From positions 1 to 38,620 of the IMG/VR virus record IMGVR_UViG_3300025141_012030: a stretch of 38,620 nucleotides of DNA; one strand, given 5' to 3'. Below are positions 17,294 through 26,200 of this stretch, one piece after another. The DNA comes from a virus. Numbering within the stretch: the first letter of the stretch is position 1; every line of letters starts with the position of its first letter. The notes under the pieces are model-generated. The model saw only the letters and a program-made list of their open reading frames with translations, was not told where the DNA came from and searched no databases. The translations under genes and the position numbers were made by a program.

Positions 17294-17662
17294 CTACTCG
17301 ACCTCTTTGTCCGGCAGTTCAAGGGTAAGCTGCTTCCTCTCCGGGAGAGCCCACTTGGTCTTTGCGCGCCGCAGCGTCCGACTCTTCGGGTAGTACTTCA
17401 ACCGCATGTGCGCTACGTCGACCACTGAGTACCGCCGCTCAAGTGCAACTTCCACCACCGCGAACCACAGATCGCCCTGCGCGTTCGCCGCAGTAACCCC
17501 GCGCTCAATCGAGCTCCAGGAGCAGCCCACAGGGCACATGGCTACCACTAAACCTGTCTGCCCCTTTTCGGGGCCTACAGCAATGTAACAGACGCTGACT
17601 TGTGTAGTGACTTCAGCTTGCTTCGTAGCCTTCTTTCCCTTCGTTTTTGTTTGCTTAGGCAT
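17294..17662 (-). CDS. Hypothetical basic protein, 122 residues
   Basis: The frame is open further upstream, but ATG 17662, right after the stop of the giant tail gene (TGATATG), is the likely start and gives MPKQTKTKGKKATKQ. A lysine-rich N-terminus precedes a compact alpha/beta core with CYIAVGPEKGQTG and three cysteines (C-x16-C-x3-C), then a basic tail. The ribosome site is weak (GGCGGTG), consistent with translational coupling to the upstream gene. Placed between the large tail protein and a spike, it may be a small tail or chaperone protein; no family is recognised. Confidence 0.65.
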   Translation of the reverse strand: MPKQTKTKGKKATKQAEVTTQVSVCYIAVGPEKGQTGLVVAMCPVGCSWSSIERGVTAANAQGDLWFAVVEVALERRYSVVDVAHMRLKYYPKSRTLRRAKTKWALPERKQLTLELPDKEVE

Positions 17663-17663
17663 A

Positions 17664-20600
17664 TCACACCGCCGGAGAAACAATGATTGCCACCACCCAA
17701 GGCTCCTGGTACCACTGATCGGTGCGGAACCAGGTGTGGCCATGCGTTATATTCGGCATACGGTCCCCAGCCAGGGTGTATCGGTATACTACCGCATCCC
17801 TGTGGACGTAGTCCACCTTTACCGGAGTCCAGGTATTCGTGTACCAGGAAGGGAGGCAGCACCAACGAATGTTGCCGCTACTCGCGTCCGGGGACGTAAG
17901 CGTCGCTGGGGCGAAGGTGAGGGTAGCTCCTACCCCCAGTATAGTGTGCCAAGCGTTGTTGGCCGGATTCGTAGCGTCAACCATGATAAGCCAATCGCCC
18001 GGTGCTACGCCGTTGTACGAGTTAGCTGCGCCGGAAACAGAGCTAAACTCCGCTGCAGAGACTACCGTCCCGTCGTCCGCGTTAGTAGGCCCTACGTCAT
18101 TCCAGTAGTCTATCGCCGCGAACTTCGACACGATGTGCCAACGGATAGCTCCGTCATTGGCGTCGGGCGCGGTAAACGAAGCAGCCGCAAACCCCAACAC
18201 CCCGGGAGCCCCTGGGGTATTCGAGACGATGGTGAACGACCCATTGTTGGCGGCTGTCGCAGCACCAGTTATGACCAGCAGATCCCCGGGCGCGGCACCG
18301 TAATAGTTAACCAAGGAGTCACCACCGGTCGGCGAAGTGAAAGTAGCATTGGTGGCGAAGGTGCCGTCGTACCCCTCCGAGTAGTCGTCAGTTAGAGGAG
18401 TGTCTAACCACCAGTATTGCCCGTAATCGAAGCTGGGCACCAGGTTAGGTAGCGCTACAGCCGGTGCCGGGTTAGCAATCAGAATGGGGTCGTAGAAAGG
18501 CTCTACGTCATCCAAAGTTAGACCGTAATCCACAGTAGGCAGGATTGCGGCTGTTGGTGCGTAGAAGGAAGTAGTTGGGCCCGGGTGTGAGTCGGGTCGC
18601 ATGAGTCCTGCGTCTACCCCAAAGATGTAATCAGGGTATGTGCGAATGCTGTCGACTACCGCGGTCTCACCACTGGTCCCACCAGTGATTGTATCTCCTA
18701 CCACGAAATCCAGCTCGGAGAGGAGCCCCATCTCTACTTGCACCGTGTCGTCCTCCGGTCTCCGCTGGACCAGGATAAAGGACTTAGGGTGGTTCTCCGG
18801 GTGGAGTAAATTCTGTACGTATAGGACTCTAGCTCTACCTTGCGTTGCGCCGACAACCCACTCGTTGGGTGTGAACCCGTGCGGCGCGCTCGGAGTAAGT
18901 GTTAATTCCAACCAGGTCACCGACTTGCTGTGATCCTCATCACTATCCAGTTGGTTGACCTTCACCACTGCGCTGGTCGGGGTGTAGATCTCGTAGGCGG
19001 TAGCTGCCGGGGGATCCACGTAAGGGAGCCATGTGGCATCACGCGTGTAAGTAAAGGTCGTTGGGGTACTGGAATCGATTTCTGCCCACAACCCGTAAGG
19101 GCCCATCGTTGGGAAGCGCGCGAAGTACCCGGTTAGGTCGCCCCACGCAGCCCCACCATCAGTGATTCGTATCGCAGGCCCGACAGCGAATAAGGCCGTG
19201 GTTGCCCCCGAATCGTGCAGTACCACACCAGGCGCGTTGGGGTGCCAGCTCCCGTCACCGCTGTAGTCATCCAGGTGCCCGGGGAGATAACAGGACTCAT
19301 ATACCTCGAGGTTCTGCATCGGGAGCGCAGAGTACCGCGGGGGGAACGCTATCGCGGTAGTGGCTATGGCCGCGGGGGTCAGCTCCACTGTTGGGGTGGC
19401 ATCCGTATAGACAGCCTGGGCCGGACTATCCGCCATTCGGACGGTAGCAGAAATCGTGTGCGTTGCTACAACATCAACATCATCCTTCTGCTCCACGACC
19501 ATTACGAATATCACATCTGTATATTGCGGCTTCAAGAGGTCGATTTGCGCGAGCAACTGATCGATTTGTGCGGCAGTTACACCAGTGCCGGAAGCAATCT
19601 TCAAGGTGAAGTAGAAGTACCGCTTAACTATATCCTGCCCGACTAAGTACCGGTCAAACCAATCAGGATCGGATTTGTAGTCGTCTACGGTAATGCCGCC
19701 GTTGATGGGCCAGTAGCGCTCTACCGTGTCCCCCACAGCGAGTGCAACATCGGTTTCTGGGTTTATCGCTATCCCGGCTGTCTTGTCGTAGGCATACGCG
19801 TGGACGAGGCCAGTAGCAGAATCCTGTAGAAAGATGCGTCCCTCGGAAGCGTTATACGTTGCGTCGATGGAGAGTATCGTTCCCTCAGAGAGGAATAACG
19901 CACGATCCATAATCGCATTCGCAGCGATCTCCAGGTTGGCGAGCGTAGGCCCATTCCACAAACAGAACCAGAGGGCAGTAACATCCGACTTGTAATTGTT
20001 CTGGGCAACCTTAGGCATCCCGACTACAGCCCCAAAGTTGGTAGAGATGGTCTCGTCATTATCGAAGTAGACGACTTCCGCCCACTCGATCTCCGGGACA
20101 TCCGTCGCGGCCTTGAATACAGTAGGGTGCCAGCCTGTGTAGCTGCCGCCAGTTGGCGGTTCGTAGTCAACCGCAGCGGTACCCAGCGTAGCGTCGAAGT
20201 TGTACACCTTCAGCGCATCGCCATTGGCCAGGTAGATTACGCCCGGATCAACAGTTAGGCCCGAAACGACGGTACGAGACCAAGTAAACGTGACAGCGGT
20301 TGTGTCCCAAGCAATGTACTGCTGTGTGTCTATAGTTGGGAGGGTGAAGTCCGCAGGGAACTCGTAAGTCAGGTCGCCAACGATAGTGTCCTTAAGTAAC
20401 GGGATCTCCAGAATAGAGGAGTCGATCGGCACGTAGGACGTAGCTATGTACCCCAGTAAGGTCGGGGCTAGTTCTGAAACCGTGGCGAATAAGTTCGGGT
20501 AATTCGGGTTCCCGTCCACATTAGCTACAAGCGCTCGGCCGAGGCCCCCGGAGAACCCGGATCGGTAGATATCTCCCGTATCCAAAGAGGTAAGATCCCT

Positions 20601-23060
20601 AAAGAAGCTGTACCAGTCTAAGAAGACCTTCGAGTCAGTGGCATACCGAATAGGGACGTAAGAGTAGTAAATGGTGTTGTTCACTGTGTACTGGAGCTTC
20701 GCCAACCCGTTTAGCGGTGGCGTCTCCTCGATCTCGTAGTAAGGGGTGCCCCACATCTGGTAGGCGGTCTCGACTTGCTCGAGGATGGACCATTCCAGGA
20801 ACTTCCCGGTTACCGGCAATCCCGTCCAATCGTAGGTTTTGGTGCAGTAAGGTGCGTTGTTGTAGGGGTGCTCTACAGGTTCAGCGTTGATGCCCCAGGG
20901 GATATTCTCCTCGGCAACCCAAGCACCGGCCCCACCGCATGTCACAAACCCGAAAACAGGATCCACCAAAAGGATTGGGAAGATGCCACTATTGCCTGGA
21001 AGAGCACCGCGAAGGTGCAAGTTGTCCCCAGGGTTTACCCCGGCAAACGGGGCAGAGTCTACTACGAAGTCGGCAGAAGCCAAGGTACACTCCCCACCTA
21101 GCAGGATCGTGGCAGTCGTGCTATCCGTAGCACTTAGGGAGCTGATGTAATAAGAGCTCGTCCCTATTTGCAGAATCTTAGCGGCGCTGGTGGCAGGAAG
21201 AACACCGTACGCTGTGTGGAACTCAGAGGTGGTGTTCGCCAGCCCAGAGGAACCACTGCCGAGAGTATCGTATGCCGAATGCTCGGTAGCGAGTAACAGG
21301 TACTCCGCAGTCCCTGTAGTGGGCAGCTTCTGGGCAATAAGGTCGTCGAACATCCCGTCGGCGTTAGAGAACAACGAGTAAGCCCCGGTCTCTACCAGAG
21401 AGTAGTACTCCGCGCCCCCGGCAAGTAGGAAGGTCTGGGTAGTCGTGTCCGTATCGTCATCATCCTGCAAAGTGGCAGATATCGCCGAGTAATACTCGGG
21501 GCCCGTGAGATCCCCCGTCGCGTCTATCAGCGTCGGGAAGCCGACCCACTTACGTTGGTACTTCACAGGAATATCACGAAGTGATTTTGCGTAGTCATCT
21601 TGCCAGGCACGTATCGTGTCGCCGGACATCACTTGCATGAAGGAAGACCATATCTTCGAAAACACCGAGCGCTCTTCCCGAGACACCCGGGACCAGAAGT
21701 CAGGTAAGGTGTCCCAGATGAACTCTGCATCCGGAACAGTCTCGAGCAGTGCGTCGACCGGAGATACCTCGAGAGTATGTAAGACCTGGGCGCTGGTAAA
21801 GATGCCATCGCTAACCGCCAACCCAATAACGTACGTCCCACTAACCATGGGGATGAAGCCGGGGTTAGGGTTAGTCGAATCCGAACCACCGGAAAAGCTC
21901 GTCAACGCAGTCAGGGGAACGACGTCGGTCCCGTTACCAGACGTAAGCTCCGCCGAAAAGACAGCTGAGATTGCAGCCGGCTGCCCATACTTGGTCGCGT
22001 CATTAATCATGAACACGAACTCAGATAACGTGGTCGCGACTGGGACCGTTACCGTAAAAGCATACCCGGTAAGGTCGAAGTCGAGGGTTCCATTCAGGAC
22101 CTCTATTGTGTACAGGTTCCCCTCGGTGCCTTTGTACGAGGTGCTCACGGTCACTGTGCTCAGCCAATTGGTAAGGGCTACAGTCGCTGGCACCAGACCG
22201 CCGAGGATAGGGGTGGCACCAGCGGGAACGGTCTCCAACTCCCAGTCGTAGGTGAGCGCCTTACCTTCAGGATCGTAACTCGAAGTACCATTCAACTGGA
22301 GAGCTCGCCCTGCAATAGAAGCTGCTGGTGCATCTATTTGTGCAACGGGGATGACGTTCGCGGCAAGCTGTAGACTACTCAGCCGCAGGGACTCCAACAC
22401 CGCGGTTGCTCCAGTACAGTAGAAATCGGCGACATTCGCGATAGGACCAGTGACTTGGGGCGCTGTCACCACCCAGGCAGCGTTACCTATCTCAGCGCCA
22501 GCTGCATCCTCAGACGTTGCGTAGACTGTGACGTCGCCGCTGGTACCGTCGGATACCAGGTGGAGGCGGAGGTGGAAGGGATACTGAAATAGGTCAGGGG
22601 ATCCCGAGAGGATCTCCACTGCTGCTGATGGATCGTTCTGCGGGAGGTACCCGATTCCCTCTTGCGATACGAAAAGACGGAGCCCATAAGACTGCGCGTC
22701 AAAGACGCCTACACCAATCTTGCCCGCGGTGAAAGTAGCCGGCAGCCAGGCTTGCGCGTCAACGTAAAACTCGACCTCGTAGGTGTACTGCGTTGGGACT
22801 GCTGTGGACAGGACCAGCTGTGCCGGGTCCCCGGCGCCACCGGAAACCAGCTGCAGGAAATTGCTCGTGGGAACTAAGTATGGCTGAATTGTACCAGTGT
22901 GGTATATTAGGGGTCCGTAGTTGGCAATGATGCCGTCGGCGGGAGTCGTTTGATCATTAGGGAAAGCATCCCCGGCTGGTGTCAGGTTGGCTAACCGGTA
23001 CCAGTCAAAGATGTCATACCCGGCTCCGCCGTTAGCCTTAGTTGATATGGGGATCGCCAT
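17664..23060 (-). CDS. Giant tail/baseplate protein with PKD domain, 1798 residues
   Basis: ATG 23060 is preceded by TGAGGAG at 8 bases; a GTG three codons earlier touches that site. Residues about 17-232 look like a jelly-roll (LamG-like) domain. A PKD-type Ig domain begins at about 240 (QLNGTSSYDPEGKALTYDWE) and ends at about 432 (GTYVIGLAVSDG); it is interrupted by an inserted beta domain of roughly 108 residues. A helical stretch at 440-510 (LPDFWSRVSREERSVFSKIW) resembles helical starts of baseplate proteins such as gpI. A long beta-rich region follows, ending in two tandem modules at 1564-1737. Position after J suggests an enlarged gpI-like or fibre-anchoring protein; this is inference. 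Confidence 0.78.
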   Translation of the reverse strand: MAIPISTKANGGAGYDIFDWYRLANLTPAGDAFPNDQTTPADGIIANYGPLIYHTGTIQPYLVPTSNFLQLVSGGAGDPAQLVLSTAVPTQYTYEVEFYVDAQAWLPATFTAGKIGVGVFDAQSYGLRLFVSQEGIGYLPQNDPSAAVEILSGSPDLFQYPFHLRLHLVSDGTSGDVTVYATSEDAAGAEIGNAAWVVTAPQVTGPIANVADFYCTGATAVLESLRLSSLQLAANVIPVAQIDAPAASIAGRALQLNGTSSYDPEGKALTYDWELETVPAGATPILGGLVPATVALTNWLSTVTVSTSYKGTEGNLYTIEVLNGTLDFDLTGYAFTVTVPVATTLSEFVFMINDATKYGQPAAISAVFSAELTSGNGTDVVPLTALTSFSGGSDSTNPNPGFIPMVSGTYVIGLAVSDGIFTSAQVLHTLEVSPVDALLETVPDAEFIWDTLPDFWSRVSREERSVFSKIWSSFMQVMSGDTIRAWQDDYAKSLRDIPVKYQRKWVGFPTLIDATGDLTGPEYYSAISATLQDDDDTDTTTQTFLLAGGAEYYSLVETGAYSLFSNADGMFDDLIAQKLPTTGTAEYLLLATEHSAYDTLGSGSSGLANTTSEFHTAYGVLPATSAAKILQIGTSSYYISSLSATDSTTATILLGGECTLASADFVVDSAPFAGVNPGDNLHLRGALPGNSGIFPILLVDPVFGFVTCGGAGAWVAEENIPWGINAEPVEHPYNNAPYCTKTYDWTGLPVTGKFLEWSILEQVETAYQMWGTPYYEIEETPPLNGLAKLQYTVNNTIYYSYVPIRYATDSKVFLDWYSFFRDLTSLDTGDIYRSGFSGGLGRALVANVDGNPNYPNLFATVSELAPTLLGYIATSYVPIDSSILEIPLLKDTIVGDLTYEFPADFTLPTIDTQQYIAWDTTAVTFTWSRTVVSGLTVDPGVIYLANGDALKVYNFDATLGTAAVDYEPPTGGSYTGWHPTVFKAATDVPEIEWAEVVYFDNDETISTNFGAVVGMPKVAQNNYKSDVTALWFCLWNGPTLANLEIAANAIMDRALFLSEGTILSIDATYNASEGRIFLQDSATGLVHAYAYDKTAGIAINPETDVALAVGDTVERYWPINGGITVDDYKSDPDWFDRYLVGQDIVKRYFYFTLKIASGTGVTAAQIDQLLAQIDLLKPQYTDVIFVMVVEQKDDVDVVATHTISATVRMADSPAQAVYTDATPTVELTPAAIATTAIAFPPRYSALPMQNLEVYESCYLPGHLDDYSGDGSWHPNAPGVVLHDSGATTALFAVGPAIRITDGGAAWGDLTGYFARFPTMGPYGLWAEIDSSTPTTFTYTRDATWLPYVDPPAATAYEIYTPTSAVVKVNQLDSDEDHSKSVTWLELTLTPSAPHGFTPNEWVVGATQGRARVLYVQNLLHPENHPKSFILVQRRPEDDTVQVEMGLLSELDFVVGDTITGGTSGETAVVDSIRTYPDYIFGVDAGLMRPDSHPGPTTSFYAPTAAILPTVDYGLTLDDVEPFYDPILIANPAPAVALPNLVPSFDYGQYWWLDTPLTDDYSEGYDGTFATNATFTSPTGGDSLVNYYGAAPGDLLVITGAATAANNGSFTIVSNTPGAPGVLGFAAASFTAPDANDGAIRWHIVSKFAAIDYWNDVGPTNADDGTVVSAAEFSSVSGAANSYNGVAPGDWLIMVDATNPANNAWHTILGVGATLTFAPATLTSPDASSGNIRWCCLPSWYTNTWTPVKVDYVHRDAVVYRYTLAGDRMPNITHGHTWFRTDQWYQEPWVVAIIVSPAV
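17850..18371 (-). repeat. Two tandem 76-82-residue beta modules at the C-terminus of the giant tail protein
   Basis: Residues 1564-1645 and 1662-1737 align with each other: DGT at the start, then APGDLLVI or APGDWLIM, a NNG or NNA turn, a hydrophobic strand ending in FAxA, TAPDA or TSPDA, and finally IRW. The same module with lower similarity appears about 800-1000 residues earlier in this protein (about 20890-21072, FAGVNPGDNLHL) and in the adjacent J-like protein. Confidence 0.75.
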
Positions 23061-23289
23061 GAAAAACACTCCTCAAAAGTTTGCGCCGGAAGAACTCTAT
23101 TCCCTGGTTGCCGAAGCAGAAGATATCCTCAGCCCTCTTGTCGACCAGGCCATGTTGTCTCCCAAACCATGCCCGAAGTGCGACTCCAAGATGGTTTGTG
23201 TAGTAGACCCCGACAACCCTTTTACCTCAGGAAAGCTCATCCAGAATTTCATCCTCCAGTGCCCAGCGTGCTGGACGCGTTCGTCTTAG
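23059..23289 (+). CDS. Small zinc-ribbon protein encoded antisense within the structural operon, 76 residues
   Basis: ATG 23059 is preceded by GGGGA at 23049-23053. The product begins MKNTPQKFAPEELYSLVAEA, a helical acidic segment, followed by a zinc ribbon with CPKC at residues 37-40 and CPAC near the end, separated by about 30 residues; the frame closes at TAG 23287. It runs opposite to every other gene in the right 28 kb. Its first codon and that of the 1798-residue protein overlap on one CATG (23058-23061), and its stop and that of the J-like gene overlap on TTAG (23286-23289), so it fills the space between two genes exactly. No convincing promoter is visible. The function is unknown; it could bind nucleic acid or a host protein. 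Confidence 0.72.
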   Translation: MKNTPQKFAPEELYSLVAEAEDILSPLVDQAMLSPKPCPKCDSKMVCVVDPDNPFTSGKLIQNFILQCPACWTRSS

Positions 23290-26200
23290 CCCTTCGTTAG
23301 AATCGTCCCGACCTCCAGGAAAGCCCCATTCTCTGGCATCTGGTACTCTTCGGTAACACTGTACAGCTGGTGGACCCGGAGATTGTTAGGGGCGATCACG
23401 AATATTGTCGGTGTGCCTTGAATCAGGATCCCACTAGTCTTCATCGCTGAGGTAAAGGCCCGGACTGTGAAGAGCGTACCATGCGGCAAGCTGCGGAAAT
23501 AATCCACCACCACCTTACGTGCGCCCTCGAGCGATGTCGAGCTCTTGAAAGTAAACTGCACCGAGACTTCCAGGGGGATCGACACCTTGGCCAGAGTGTT
23601 ACAGGTTACCGTGCGCTCCGTCTTGTTCTGCATGAAGTAGTGCACGGCCTCTACGTCCGGGGCATGCGTGTATACGATCTGGGCACTTGTGCCCAGCACC
23701 GGAGTGGGGTACTCGATTGCACTGTAAGTCCCGTTAGTGTGGAGCTTCATGTCCTCCAGGATACTGTAAGCATGGTCCTCGTCGGCAACGTAAGTAAAAC
23801 CGTTCGTCACAACCCCCGTGAAAGCTGTAGCCGCGGTAGCCTCAACCAGTATCTGCGTGGGGCCCGGATAGTACGATGAGATGTCGAGGTCCACGTAGTA
23901 GTAATTCCCGTACGTAGTCATAGCAGTTTGCTCGAAGACCTGAGTTCCCGGACGTAGGATACGAACATGCAGTAGCTTTCCGGTAAGAGTGCCTGCTACA
24001 GGAGTATCTGTCCCCCGCTGCACGATACTGATGTAGGAAAGGTTTGTGGCTGAGATTGGTGGTGCCTCGCTCTCTATGCCGATCCCGTTCCAACGGATCT
24101 CAAAGGGACCGCGAAGACCCGCGGGAACGACGGTAGTGTCGCCCGTGGTCAGCCCTAAGTCGGCATTAGCAGTACCAGCACCCACTACTACATCCTCAGT
24201 GGAATATAGGTGCAGCAAGAAGTTACCGGGCACAGCTGGATCCTCAAGGACCTTAGCCTCCACCTGGGGGAAGCCGGCCTCAATGTACTGCGGGAGAGAC
24301 GTATACGGAAACGAAGCCACCGAGAAAGTGTACGTAGCCGTAGCCCCGTTAATTACAAGGATCAGGGTCTTACCCGCCATAGCCGTTAGCGTCGCCGCTA
24401 GCACTGTGCCTACGATGTCCTGGTGGTCAATGTACACCAAATCCGAATCTGCGCGCGTACCCATAGCCAACGCAGAGTTCTCCTTTATTCCCCGAACCGA
24501 CCAGTCGTTAGTCGCCAACTCCGAAGTCAACACAGACATGGGGTTCCCATCGTCAGAAATACCCCACTCCAGAACATTGGAGTCCCCGCCCCCAATACCG
24601 GCCGCTAAGGTTATCTCCGTCGTACTAACAACTGCGTTAATCAGGTGTACCCCGGCGTTCGCCGCGGGTGCAAAGATATGTAGGTACTTGTTGGCGTGTT
24701 GAGCATCGGTGAAGAATGGAGTCAGACTATGAAACGTCGTTGAGGCCGCCGCCAGGAACCACCCTTCGTCGTCCAAAGTTGGCGGGGCCAACGTAGTTAG
24801 CTGAATGTCCGTATCCGACGTGTTTTCGGTAAACATGGTCGCATGGGTATCTGGGTCGGGCATGTACGCTTGGCCCACCCCCACGCCAATACGCGTATCC
24901 TTATCGAAAGTAGCACGTACGGCCGACTTGAAGTAACACCGAGCAGTTCCCTGCGTAGGGGCCCCTATTTCAAAGGTAAGCCCAGTCTCGGCGGCCCCTA
25001 CGTCGAACCCGTTAACAAGGTCCACCGAAGAAGTGGCTCCGGCAACTACGTTAGTGACTGTGTATGCCTCCCCGGAATGATCTCCCGAGGTGAATAGGAA
25101 CCTATGGCCCTCCCTGACACCGATTACGTCGAAGTCAACGGTAGTGCTGTACACTCGGTAGGGCCGCGCAAGGAGAGTGTACGCCGTTGCGCTCTCCACA
25201 CCCTCCGCCGGGAAGACAAGCGAATTGCCAGCCATCGCAGCGGCTCGCACTGTAGCACCAAGTGGTCCCCCGTAGGGCAAGGACACAGCGACTGCTGCTC
25301 CGTTGATATCCATCCCCTCGATGCGTTCCACGGCTGCAATGGGCAGTGACGCGAATCCACTAGAGGTGAACACCTCAAAAGAGACATTAGTCTCTCCGCC
25401 GTTCAAGGCGGCAGTTAGCTCGATTTGCGACGTAGTCGCATCAGCAGCGATGGTGTGATAACCCAAGTCCCCGCCCTCGGTGATGTACAACGTATCCCCA
25501 GCAGACACCCCAGCAGACACGAAGTTAGAAGCGACAGATGTCACATACTCCGAGCCAATATTGGTCTTGAGGTCAGTACCGTTTCGTATCTTGTATAGCT
25601 TAATGGGCGTAAGGTCCGTGGTTACACCGCGCAGGACCACGTACGAGAGGCCCGCGTGGACAGCTGCGTCTGGGAATGGTGGATAGACGCGTATCTGGTT
25701 CTTTGTGTAGCGCTGCTGATCAACAATCGCGTAAGAGGTATTGTAGTAATCGTGCGTGGCGGGGCCGGTAATCACCAGAAGGTCGCCAAACTCCCAGGTG
25801 TAACTGTTGAGGTCGGCTCCGGTAAAGATACCATCATCCTCGGTGACTGCCCCGAACGCCTCAGCTTGCCCGCCTGTAGCGGACGCACCCGTAAAGCTAG
25901 CGGGCACAACCACGTCGTCATCCTCAAAAGAAACCCAGGGGGACGTGGCAAGGGTGGTCGTCGGAAGGGAAGAGGGATTACAGTACACGTCCATCATCCC
26001 GCCGATGTGGATCTCGTCCGGGGGAATCTCGACTTCCTCTGCAATTTCAGGCAATTGCGATAGGACAATACCTAGCTCAACGTCATCCGACGTAGCCGGC
26101 TTCCGTAAAGCCCACTGCGACATAAAGGGTGCGATGGCCCAACTGGAATCCGTTACGAGCTGGGTTGCCCAATTATCGGTTCTGTATATTAAGGTTCCTG

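Noticed and set aside
21616-22251. A 211-codon plus-strand open frame within the giant tail gene
   Set aside because: Ser/Val/Thr-rich shadow of the tail protein with no recognisable motif or start signal.
22900-22908. Extended -10-like TGGTATATT upstream of the plus-strand zinc-ribbon gene
   Set aside because: No -35 box at 16-18 bases, about 150 bases from the start codon, and inside another coding region; it could be chance.
24046-24702. A 218-codon plus-strand open frame across the J-like gene
   Set aside because: No ribosome site and biased composition; the minus-strand J-like frame continues without a break and has family features.
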